A stretch of DNA of 64,000 nucleotides, from assembly GCF_035083965.1 (NCBI RefSeq), contig NC_089735.1:1743501-1807500 (forward strand), written 5' to 3'. A program made the position numbers and the translations under genes. Positions 15,001 to 22,358 of this stretch are shown in pieces. The DNA is from Branchiostoma lanceolatum. Taxonomy: Eukaryota; Chordata; Leptocardii; Amphioxiformes; Branchiostomatidae. The notes beneath the pieces were generated by a model. That model saw nothing but the letters and a program-made list of their open reading frames with translations. It ran no database searches and had not been told where the DNA came from. Position 1 is the first letter of the stretch, and each line of letters opens with the position of its first letter.

Positions 15001-18000
15001 GCCACCCAGACCCTTGCGACAGTTCCACAAAATGCAAGTGTGGATTAGATATTATATAATGTTGTGTATTATGTGAAACCTTGTAATACCCTGCATCAAT
15101 TCAGCGCTAGAAAGGCTGCCATTGCGGGTAATTTCTGACCAATAAAACCATTATTATTACACAGTTCTACTTCTCCGTGTAATTTATAAGATTATTTTCT
15201 CCATCCTCCCAGCCTCAGGGAACCCCCCTGCTGGTACCAACGCTCTCGTGACGGAGAGCGATCTGGAAGAGATGGAGGTGGTGTGCCCCCCGCCGGGCAG
15301 CAGGTACTCCGGAAAACCCCTACAGAGCCTCATTTCCCAGCTCAAGGGCAAGATGGAGGCTGATGAACCAGTGGAGGAGTACAAGGTGGGAAAAAAATCA
15401 TTTTTGGTTTTATAAAATATTTTAATGTCATCCATTTTCTTATATGAGACTATCCTCTGAAGCAGAATGTTGTCAGAAGTGCCAAATCTAATTATTAAAT
15501 CTGTTATGAATGAAACTTTGCAAAAAGACTGAAAGGAGTCATTTATAATGGCACAGCACATTTTTCTAAAAGGCAGACAGAAAATAGTGGGAAATCAAAG
15601 TTTCAGAATAGGTATGGTGGGAAAAACTGGAATAGCGAAGCTGAACACACTCAGATTTTTTAGTTTCTTGACAAATAGAGTATATTGTCTAATTTTTGCA
15701 AATGGCTGCTTAAATTTGCTCAAAAGCATCTGAAAAAATATCAATGAAATCAAATTTATGTGACCTTATTAGAATACTTTCTTACTGATGTAGGGTTAGG
15801 GCACAGGGTTCTTTGTTTTGCTCTTAGCAGTAAAAATGTATTAAATTTTGTGTTGTACTGTCTTTCCCGCAGGCCCTGAGGCAGGTGAAGGCGACGGATA
15901 ACTGCGAGGTAGCAAAGCAGCTGAAGAACCGCGACAAGAACAGGTTCCGGAACGTCCTGCCGTACGACACCACCAGGGTCCAACTGGGGGAGGGCGGGGA
16001 CTACATCAATGCAAGCCACGTCAAGTTAGTATCTACACTTGAAACTTGAAAGGGTTGTTGTGGGGTCGTGTGGCATAACAGCAGCTGGGTTGCGGCTCAG
16101 AACCCAGCGGTTCCCTGACCCTTGGGAAAGGCACTTAACACGACTATCCTCACCCCACCCAAGTGTTAAAACGTGTATATCATGTGTGGGCCACGACACC
16201 AGCAATAGTTGTCTGACTGTGTGGTCCAAGTGTATTGCACTGTTGCAGTTCTAGTAAAATCAAATCAAAATCGAAGGTCCTTCTGTGTTGGTAGAAGTCA
16301 TTCTGACTCAAAGTTGAACTGTAATTGCCAACACAAACTTTTCTTTATTCACAAATTCACCACGAAAGAAGGCCTTAGAGCCACTCCAATGTTTTGGGTT
16401 ACAGTACTGGACTGTGGATCATTACAGATGTTTGATTTCAAAAGTTTTCTGCGACTTATGATCCACCGCTCACTGATGTGTTTTTTGCCCCCTCGTACCC
16501 AGAATCCCAGTGGGCAGTGACACGTTCCACTACATCGCCAGCCAGGGCCCTCTGCAGGTCACTGCCGGGTCATTCTGGCAGATGGTGTGGGAGCAAAGGG
16601 CAGAGGTCATTGCCATGGTTACCCTGGATACTGAGGGTAGCAAGGTATTTCTTTTTTTTCATCTTTATTTTTTGTACATTTTTTAAGAATGGGCTACACC
16701 TTCTGCGCTCTAGACACAGTGAAGAATAACCCATTGCCCCTACAGCCTCAAAAAGGGCATGGGACTACATTTACTTGTTCCTTCGTATACAACAGTAAGT
16801 TCCTCCACTCCCCCCACAGGTGAAGTGCCATCGTTACTGGCCCGACTCGTCGGAAACTCCGCTGACTTTCTGGAACAAGTACGAGGTCAGCCTGGTCTCC
16901 TCTCAGGCTCTGGAGGACTTCAACATCCGGTCCTTCAGCGTTCGAGACGTGGAGGTGAGATGGTTTACTGGACCTGCTTTACAGGCTTTGCTTTGCTGCC
17001 TACTTTTCAAGCTTTGCTTTGCTGCCTACTTTACAAGCTTTGCTTTGCTACCTGCTTTACAAGCTTTGCTTTGCTGCCTACTTTACAAGCTTTGCTTTGC
17101 TGCCTACTTTTCAAGCTTTGCTTTGCTGCCTACTTTACAAGCTTTGCTTTGCTGCCTACTTTTCAAGCTTTGCTTTGCTGCCTACTTTTCAAGCTTTGCT
17201 TTGCTGCCTGCTTTACAAGCTTTGCTTTGCTGCCTACTTTACAAGCTTTGCTTTGCTGCCTACTTTTCAAGCTTTGCTTTGCTGCCTACTTTACAAGCTT
17301 TGCTTTGCTGCCTACTTTACAAGCTTTGCTTTGCTGCCTACTTTTCAAGCTTTGCTTTGCTGCCTGCTTTACAAGCTTTGCTTTGCTGCCTACTTTACAA
17401 GCTTTGCTTTGCTGCCTACTTTTCAAGCTTTGCTTTGCTGCCTACTTTACAAGCTTTGCTTTGCTGCCTACTTTACAAGCTTTGCTTTGCTGCCTACTTT
17501 TCAAGCTTTGCTTTGCTGCCTACTTTACAAGCTTTGCTTTGCTGCCTACTTTACAAGCTTTGCTTTGCTGCCTACTTTTCAAGCTTTGCTTTGCTGCCTA
17601 CTTTACAAGCTTTGCTTTGCTGCCTACTTTACAAGCTTTGCTTTGCTGCCTACTTTTCAAGCTTTGCTTTGCTGCCTACTTTACAAGCTTTGCTTTGCTG
17701 CCTACTTTACAAGCTTTGCTTTGCTGCCTACTTTACAAGCTTTGCTTTGCTACCTGCTTTACAAGCTTTGCTTTGCTGCCTACTTTACAAGCTTTGCTTT
17801 GCTGCCTACTTTTCAAGCTTTGCTTTGCTGCCTACTTTTCAAGCTTTGCTTTGCTGCCTACTTTACAAGCTTTGCTTTGCTGCCTGCTTTACAAGCTTTG
17901 CTTTGCTGCCTGCTTTTCGTGTGGAGTTGTGTGGCGCAACAGTTACTGTAGCGTGTTCGACTCAGAACCAAGTGGTCCTAGGTTCGAATCCTGGTTTGCT

Positions 18001-19256
18001 TTTTGGGATAAAATCAAAATTTGGTACTTCCATAACCCCTTCATTTATAAGTGATTTTATCGTTATTTCAGACCTTGCTCGACCTTGCCTTGCTCCCTGC
18101 GATCCAACATCTTATTATTTTGTTAGCAAAATTTTGTATTAATAATTGAAAGTCCAATAACTTGAATTTTCAATCTTTTTTTTCCACATGTTAACTTCTT
18201 CAGTTAAGTCAAGTATTATATTACTGTTAGAGAAGGAAACGAAGCTCTTCCATAATTTAATAAATCCTAAATTGATCTTAAGTGACATGAATTGAAGTTG
18301 AAAAGTTTCAGCTGTCTTTCAAGGGAATATCTTTACAGTCACAGACTCAGATCAAGATCTCTCCCCTGATATGCATTCATCTTCTCATGATTTTCTCTAA
18401 ATATGAAATCGTTGATTTCCCAGACGAGCGAGGTTCGCTCGGTGACCCACCTGAACTTCACCACCTGGCCGGACCACGGGGTTCTCAAGTTCGCCGACCC
18501 GCTTCTCCGTTACACCCGGGTCATACGCAGGTTCCACCAATCAGGGCCCGTCCTGGTGCACTGCAGCGCCGGGATTGGTCGGACCGGAGTGCTGATTCTG
18601 GTGGATGCTGTGATTGGTCTCGTTGAGAGGGACCAACCGTTTGATATCCAGAAGCTGGTGGAAACTATGAGGGAGCAAAGGCAGGGGATGGTTCAGACAA
18701 AGGTATTGTGGGGAGGGGGGAGCTAGCTACATTTAACGAGAACAATAATTTTTCAACAGTGACTTTTGTAAAGTCCTCTTAAACTACAACTTTAGATACA
18801 AAAGTGACTAACAGTAGACTACATGTATGATTATGTACTTCTAACAAAAGCAAAACAAAATTTATTGGACAGAACAAAAGTATGGGGACTTTTGTTAGGT
18901 CTTCTACAGCTTGAATCACCATAGGAAAATATGGTACATTACCTCAAGTTTGTACATGTTTATAAGTCTATATGATATTGTGCATCATTATGTACAAACG
19001 ACTACCATATTCAACTTTACCCTACTAAATTCACATGGACTGGGCTTACAATTTGTTGTATTGCAAGGAAATTAAAGAGATTGGCTCCCTTGACTTGAGG
19101 GACTAAAAGAGATCTAACTTTAAGTCAACACTGAAGCTCTACACTATAAGAGGATTAGGAAAGGACTTACAGAAGTAAAACGTTCTCCGTCTTTTACAGG
19201 AACAATACATCTTCTGCTACCAGTGCTGTCTGGAGATCCTACAGAGTCTCAAGTGA
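3..19256 (+). CDS. PTPN13-like: PTPN13-like protein tyrosine phosphatase, 3' part (PDZ + linker + PTP), multi-exon
   Basis: Spliced gene, 5' end outside the window. Exons read here: 3-200, 896-988, 1960-2127, 3071-3320, twenty mini-exons 3732-12717, 13282-13394, 13757-14081, 15213-15385, 15873-16024, 16503-16644, 16820-16954, 18424-18702, 19200-19256. All have AG/GT borders, phases match at every junction, and the total is 3381 nt (1126 residues plus stop). The order PDZ, disordered linker, C-terminal PTP ending in REQRQGMVQT and EQYIFCY is that of PTPN13 (FAP-1/PTP-BL), a cytosolic submembrane scaffold phosphatase with KIND, FERM and PDZ domains upstream; those would lie before position 1. 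The first two exons encode low-complexity Ser/Pro/Asp-rich sequence between PDZ domains. The family call is strong for the PTP domain; one-to-one orthology is inferred. Confidence 0.88.
158..365 (+). repeat. 106-bp tandem duplication of an exon end plus its splice donor
   Basis: The 3' end of exon 3-200 (from GAGCCCGGAGCAC) with its donor CCAGAG|GTACAC and about 60 bp of intron is repeated once directly downstream, starting at 264. The second copy (donor near 306) differs at few positions. Translating across gives an open frame but no new acceptor is seen, so I take the first donor as the working one; use of the second would retain intron sequence. Confidence 0.85.
650..808. repeat. Fold-back repeat in intron
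   Basis: Arms at about 650-690 and 759-808 are inverted copies (TAAAAGTTGAACT and TTGCCAACACAAA appear on one arm and their complements on the other). A third single arm occurs at about 16305-16343. This looks like a short dispersed inverted-repeat element. The remainder of the gap 201-895 and the gap 989-1959 show no further coding signal. Confidence 0.6.
1960..3320 (+). CDS. PDZ domain exons of the PTPN13-like gene
   Basis: Exon 1960-2127 encodes the first half of a PDZ domain, with the carboxylate-binding loop GGGLGFSLVGG and the run GIFIKTVTPGSVADKDGRM then KVGDRLLQ. Exon 3071-3320 finishes it (INGESLIGLSHSKAVAIL, then the last strand VQLAVSRAP) and adds about 50 charged residues. PDZ domains bind C-terminal peptides of membrane proteins; the GLGF-type loop and the helix-2 His (SHSKA) suggest class I (S/T-x-hydrophobic) ligands, by family knowledge. 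The junction is phase 0 and the second exon ends in phase 1, feeding the mini-exon array. Reading on past 3320 stays open for about 60 codons but there is a good donor (AAAG|GTGAGG) at 3320. Confidence 0.9.
3732..12717 (+). CDS. Array of ~20 phase 1-1 mini-exons encoding an acidic S/T/E-rich linker
   Basis: Mini-exons: 3732-3776, 4259-4399, 4929-4994, 5200-5262, 5416-5466, 5931-5963, 6117-6185, 7516-7584, 7969-8034, 8496-8549, 9000-9065, 9285-9341, 9598-9663, 9880-9936, 10174-10245, 10517-10582, 10797-10856, 11100-11162, 11724-11789, 12652-12717. Each begins and ends in phase 1, so any one can be skipped without a frameshift. Together they encode about 432 residues. The core copies (8496-10582) share a pattern like VEHEDDSTSETGSTVE and EQKT at the end, and their introns are alike (an ACTGGTATCTCTCTGCTTT-type tract before the acceptor). 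Several acceptors read AAAAG|, a weak 3' site, which would favour alternative inclusion. Exon calls rest on splice sites and shared phase, not on transcripts; individual members could be wrong. Confidence 0.75.
4400..4760 (+). repeat. Degenerate tandem copies of the 3' half of a mini-exon
   Basis: After exon 4259-4399 the intron contains at least two decayed copies of that exon's second half with its donor: around 4445-4526 (GTGGGTCATCCACCACC...GACTGGCAGACAAAG|GTAGG) and around 4607-4690 (CTGACTG|GTAGG), each followed by a shared CTGGGTCTGTTTCAG tract. The copies have lost frame and are not called as exons. Confidence 0.65.
6252..6657. mobile_element. Inverted-repeat element with a second MITE nested inside
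   Basis: The outer ends are inverted (TAGTCAAACCTATACATGAC at 6252 and GTACAGGTTTGACTGTAA near 6640-6657, with GACCACCTG-type sequence inside both). Between them, about 6311-6536, sits a copy of the TTAAGCCCCC element described at 41199-41447, in opposite orientation, with its own inverted ends ending near AGTTTAG. No transposase frame, so both are non-autonomous. Confidence 0.65.
7075..7190. repeat. Imperfect palindrome, dispersed inverted-repeat element
   Basis: ACAACAAGGTGTATTCCG at the left matches, inverted, CGGAATACACCGTGTTGT at the right, around a GC-rich centre (CCGGAGGTACCGGCCC...GGGCTGGGACCG). A related centre (CGAGGTACCAGCCC...GGGCTGGGACCG) occurs at about 63150-63215. Low-copy pieces of the same element continue to about 7460. 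Function unknown; probably a MITE. Confidence 0.5.
7593..7636 (+). repeat. (GTTT)n microsatellite
   Basis: About eleven TTTG units directly after a mini-exon donor at 7584. A similar (TTTG)n run lies at about 34984-35013. Confidence 0.9.
8740..8965. repeat. Inverted-repeat element of the GTTCGCGGTGGTTTT type
   Basis: The sequence contains GTTCGC(G/A)TGGTTTTTATTTCG and GTTCGCGGTGGTTTTAAG, mirrored at the right by GCGAAC...AAAACCACCGC. A second copy with the same internal motifs in both orientations lies at about 21680-21857. Interpreted as a non-autonomous DNA element in an intron; ends not fixed. Confidence 0.5.
11400..11505 (+). repeat. Short hairpin-bearing dispersed element, copy 1
   Basis: AGGTGTTGGC...GCCAACACCT forms a stem around GGATGCATCGATCC, followed by a shared tail GTTTAATAAATAAG. 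An almost identical copy is at about 12850-12950, ending in an A-rich run. A hairpin followed by a TAATAAA-like tail is typical of 3' ends of non-LTR retroposons; this is inference. Confidence 0.55.
11921..11979. repeat. Small near-perfect hairpin
   Basis: ACTCAAGCAACTGGA and TCCAGTTGCTTGAGT are exact inverted copies separated by about 13 bp, extended by GTAACAATT/AGCTGTTACC outside. Intronic fold-back element; no function visible. Confidence 0.75.
12850..12955 (+). repeat. Short hairpin-bearing dispersed element, copy 2
   Basis: Second copy of the element at 11400-11505, with the same stem and GGATGCATCGATCC loop, ending GTTTAATAAAAAATTT and A-rich sequence. It lies in the intron after the last mini-exon. 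Confidence 0.55.
13282..15385 (+). CDS. Proline-rich and acidic linker exons of the PTPN13-like gene
   Basis: Exons 13282-13394, 13757-14081 and 15213-15385. The middle exon encodes a strongly Pro/Ser-rich stretch (repeated SPPPLPTSPLP-like motifs, candidate SH3/WW ligands) followed by SDSDDDDDD-type acid runs and KISWGSDDDLPMPSDTE. The third encodes ESDLEEMEVV and a run leading into the PTP domain (SLISQLKGKMEADEPVEEYK). Such disordered linkers before the phosphatase fit a PTPN13-type scaffold. The end of exon 13757-14081, with its donor, is duplicated in the following intron. The opposite strand has a long open frame here (13740-14249) that only mirrors the proline codons. Confidence 0.8.
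14069..14210 (+). repeat. Tandem duplication of exon end plus splice donor
   Basis: GAGGACCAACAGT|GTAAGTAAAC, the end of exon 13757-14081 with its donor, is repeated at about 14142-14155, with following intron sequence (GCATACATGTGT.GGGAGGACTGAG) also duplicated. Period about 72-78 bp. The second donor is intact as a GTAAGT site. Confidence 0.85.
14803..15045 (+). mobile_element. tRNA-derived SINE
   Basis: Begins with a tRNA-like head carrying an A box (TGGCGCAACGG) and a B box (GAGTTCGAATCC), followed by a conserved body (GAAAGGCACTTTACACGACT, TCCTCACTCCACCCAGGTGT). Related copies lie at 16057-16230, 17918-17998 (head only), 47870-48045, 51293-51385 and, on the minus strand, 56115-56272. 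The head resembles a tRNA but is embedded in the repeated body, so it is not called as a tRNA gene. Confidence 0.8.
15873..19256 (+). CDS. C-terminal protein tyrosine phosphatase (PTP) domain exons
   Basis: Exons 15873-16024, 16503-16644, 16820-16954, 18424-18702 and 19200-19256 give a complete classical PTP domain. Visible motifs: KNRF-RNVLPYD (substrate-recognition loop), YINASHVK, YIASQGP, TFWNKYE and CHRYWP in the middle, the WPD loop as TTWPDHG with the general-acid Asp, the P-loop HCSAGIGRTG with catalytic Cys and Arg, and the Q-loop QRQGMVQT. All catalytic residues are present, so the enzyme should be active. The Tyr that usually stacks on phosphotyrosine in KNRY is Phe here. The protein ends 19 codons into the last exon (CLEILQSLK, stop at 19256), a short C terminus. 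The intron between the third and fourth PTP exons carries a large minisatellite. Confidence 0.93.
16057..16230 (+). mobile_element. tRNA-derived SINE (truncated)
   Basis: Same family as 14803-15045: GGGGTCGTGTGGCATAACAGC head, then GGGAAAGGCACTTAACACGACT and CCTCACCCCACCCAAGTGT. The B box region is shortened. Inserted in a PTP-domain intron just after the donor at 16024. Confidence 0.75.
16975..17917 (+). repeat. 26-bp minisatellite with 78-bp higher-order pattern, ~36 copies
   Basis: The unit is GCTTTGCTGCCTACTTTACA plus AGCTTT (26 bp), repeated about 36 times from the first intronic base after exon 16820-16954 onward. Copies differ mainly at one position (CTTTACAAG versus CTTTTCAAG) and the variants often alternate in threes, giving a 78-bp higher-order unit. 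Because 26 is not a multiple of 3 and the unit has no stop in any frame, all three forward frames stay open for 310-440 codons; these long frames are an artefact of the repeat, not genes. Confidence 0.95.
17918..17998 (+). mobile_element. tRNA-like SINE head abutting the minisatellite
   Basis: GTGGCGCAACAGT (A box) and TAGGTTCGAATCC (B box) with the CGACTCAGAACCAAG middle of the SINE family seen at 14803. The body is absent. It marks the exact right edge of the 26-bp repeat array. Confidence 0.65.
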
Positions 19257-19545
19257 GGATCATCAAGCCAAGACTTCTCAAGATCAGTCTCTTGTCTGCC
19301 AAGACATTGTAATCAGAGTCTCAACTTAAGATAGTCAACCAATGTCTTCTCAAGAAGAGTCTCAAGTCAAAAGTGTCTTGCCAATTTGTCTTAAGCAGAT
19401 TCTCAACCAAAAATAGTCAAACCAAGACTTGTAATTATAAAGAAAAGTCTCAAGTCAAAGGTGTCCAGCCAAGATGACTTAAGCAAGAGTCTCGACTTAA
19501 GATATAGCCAGGCCAAGTCTTCTCAAGAGGTGTCTCAAATAAAGC
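19257..19545 (+). other. 3' UTR of the PTPN13-like gene with degenerate AGTCTCAAG repeats
   Basis: After the stop the sequence repeats AGTCTCAAGTCAAA/AGTCTCAACTTAAG and TCTTCTCAAGA motifs several times over about 270 bp, the first copy overlapping the last codons (AGTCTCAAGTGA). A polyadenylation hexamer AATAAA lies at about 19540. The repeats could pair or act as protein-binding sites; no function is shown. Confidence 0.6.
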
Positions 19546-21404
19546 TAGTTAGAACAATATAGCTCAAGATACTAACCTTTGTGACCACTGCTTGCCAGTA
19601 AGAAAGATGTCTAAGCTGGCCAAACTTGATGCAATATCATACTATAAGATCTGATCTTTGCTCACAACAATGTATGATAATATCATGTACATGATATAAG
19701 CCATGTATTGCTTAGAGTGTGTTACATCATACTGGACGGGTATTAGGTGATTTTTACAGGAACGGATGAAAATGGCAAAATGGTGATCTGTGTGTAACGT
19801 TAGATCTGTGCCTTTTTTTATGATATCATTGAGGCTTAAGGGCCCACAACACTGAACTAAGTCAGCTTGTTCAATGAATTCTGTACATATAGTAGAAGGG
19901 AGAGTGAAGTGCCTTGAGTTCGAAATTCTAGCCTTAACTTTGTGGGGGTTTTGTATGTAGCAATAAGCCAGCTTACGAATAACTCTACACATGTCAGCGA
20001 GATGCATTGTGGGTAACATGTCAAAGTTTAAGGTATGGTCAAGACAAAAACTGTCTACAGGTTAGGGGCCTTCACCTTTGGCATATTCGCCACAACTCAT
20101 CTTGTTGCACAAGCGTAATTTAAACCATAACAGGTTTATTTTAGCATAAGATGGTGGAAGAAGATCATTATGCAATATAAACAGAAGTAAAAAAATGGTG
20201 CATTTTTAAACTTGGGTGTGGAAAATAAGCATATCCTGTAATTCTATGTATTGTTTACATTTTGTATATACTTTTTGTAAGAAACCGTTTTAGTGATATA
20301 TCTTTTAATGCACATATTGTGCTTGAAATGTAGCTTTTTATCATTTTGTACATACATTATTTTAAACAAGAACTTTGTGGAACTTCTTGTGTACTAACAT
20401 TTAATCTATCTATTTCAAACACGATGTTGATTTTTATTTCTTTGTAATTTTCCTTGTCTGTTTAACGATACCGCTATCTTTGTTATATATACGTAACCTT
20501 TTTTTTTAATTTGAAAATAATTCAGCCAACACAGCTTACTATATGTATTTGAATTGCTAGGCACTAATGGTGTGAACCAAAGTGTTGAATGTCCCTTTAA
20601 CTGTCTTGTATTCCGTCCTTTCTTATTTCTGATATTGTCTGTTCGTTGTTCAAGACTGTAGAATAGAATCTGCATGGGGATGCCAATAGAAGCCTCTGTA
20701 CTTTCTGATTCCTTGTGTGTTTATTTCACCATGACTCTTCGCATGACACATTGTTAAGAGTATCGGTTGTCTTGATTGAATTTTTTTTTTCTAACTGTCA
20801 AAGGTAATACAATCAAGAGCTTTATAGGGCAAAGTTTTACTAGAATGGAGGAATACTTCATGAAAGAATGAATCAGAAGTGAGGGAAAGAATACTTTATA
20901 ATAGTGTCACGACAAATATGACATTACCCAGCTTTATATGACATCAGTATTTAATGGATTTATAGTTTCAAGTTTCATTTAAAAAGAAGATCCTCCTGTC
21001 TATATCAAACGGCTGTCTCACAAACTCAACCCCTGTCGAGTAACATTTGCTGGGCATTGCTGTGAAGCCATGTAGGAAATAGTTTCATCCGTCCTCCTAT
21101 GGAAACCAAGAGGCCGAGTGTACTGCAGAAGTTTGACTTTTACTGACACATAGAGATACTGCTATAGAATATGAGAACTTCGAAAAAGCCATGCTAGACA
21201 GGGCTATGTGGGGTGAAATATGTACTAGCTTGGTCGCGGATGATACAAAATAGCAAGTCGGTAGATGATAATGATGATGATGATATCAAACGTATGAACG
21301 GCTAAGCGGGAATTGTGGATCCTCCTCGGCTGTGTTGAAAGGAGCAACGCCTGTAACAACACGAAAAGAATGGTGGAATTTAATCAATAGTTATTTAGGA
21401 TCTC
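19546..21404. other. Intergenic or extended 3' UTR; no gene seen
   Basis: AT-rich sequence with no splice-compatible coding stretch on either strand and no domain-like open frame. A longer 3' UTR of the phosphatase gene is possible (several TTTTGTA-rich stretches up to about 20400). Confidence 0.5.
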
Positions 21405-21569
21405 ACAAGTAACACAGATCTAAACACTGCCCAGGGCTCTTTGGGGCTTTTCTCCAAGCAGATGCTGGCAGGCAAATCGTTACGTCTCTGTTACAGACGG
21501 TCGGTTTTGCCTTCCAAAATCTGCTTGGAGGAAAGAGCCTTGGGCAGTTTTTAGATTTGTGTTACTTGT
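21405..21569. repeat. Fold-back element with ~50-bp arms
   Basis: ACAAGTAACACAGATCTAAA at the left is mirrored by TTTAGATTTGTGTTACTTGT at the right; the arms continue inward through ACTGCCCAGGGCTCTTT and CTCCAAGCAGAT. The loop is about 50 bp. No coding capacity; a MITE-like insertion between genes. Confidence 0.8.
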
Positions 21570-21679
21570 TAGATACTAAATCCCTACAATACGCCACATA
21601 GTAGCAAGGAGAATAGTAAGCCATTATGGGATGATGAAACATCAGCTTTATTCTTTACTTTATGAATACTATTAATGCA

Positions 21680-21857
21680 GACATGTTCGCGGTGGTTTTC
21701 TTTTCGCGGCGACCGTTTCACTGCGAACTTATAGCCACAGCAAACAATTTTGTCCAATATTGTAGCATCATGTGACTAAAACTTAAAACCACCGCGAACA
21801 CTCCATTTTCGCCTTAGCGCGAAATAAAAACCACGCGAACTTAAATGCATTTACAGT
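21680..21857. repeat. Inverted-repeat element of the GTTCGCGGTGGTTTT type, copy 2
   Basis: Left GTTCGCGGTGGTTTTCTTTTCG and right AAAACCACCGCGAAC...ACCACGCGAACTT are inverted. Related to 8740-8965. Confidence 0.6.
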
Positions 21858-21918
21858 ACTTTATAGAGTGTGAGAAAGAGACCTCTTTTTCCCCATGGAT
21901 ACAGGTCTGAAAACACAC

Positions 21919-22044
21919 CTGCTCCCAGATCCCGCGGCAGGCGTCTTGCGTTGTTGCCGTCGGCACGAAGTCCCTGGCCACCAGCAAGGCAGGCCAATGT
22001 CCAAAGGTCGTTGTCTTCGGAAGGGACATCTTTTGGGCTGAACC
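21919..22044 (-). pseudogene. Decayed exon-1 fragment of a type-A small secreted peptide gene
   Basis: On the minus strand one frame reads ADGNNARRLPRDLGAG followed by a donor G|GTGTGT at 21919, matching the exon-1 end of the intact type-A genes (ADSNSAEARQPRDLGAG at 27.5 kb, ADGNTAEARQPRDLGAG at 32.4 kb). The signal peptide part is missing: the frame meets a stop upstream, and no exon-2-like sequence was found below it. It shows that the array once reached the LAMP gene promoter region. Confidence 0.7.
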
Positions 22045-22358
22045 ATCATCTGACAGGTAGGTAGAAATGGACGTTTGTTGTTAATTACTAGATGATTGGC
22101 GCTATAAGTAATCTGATCATTGTCAAGAACAGATACTAGTAGTTCTGTCAGTGATAGCATTATAAGTACGTGTACGTGCGGGCGTGGACTTTTGGCTGTA
22201 CAATACGTGTTTTGTTACCCGTGAAAACAACCTGTTCTTATTGTAGTACCGCCGGAACATTGAGCAAACATGAACGTCGATTACGCACTAACTGACCTCT
22301 CACCTGGTTAGAATCACATGAAAACTTCACTTCCTCTCGACATCGTTGTTCCTAAAAC

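Noticed and set aside
16759..18142. Three long plus-strand open frames of 310-440 codons
   Set aside because: They lie in the 26-bp minisatellite, which has no stop in any frame; the real coding exon here is only 16820-16954.
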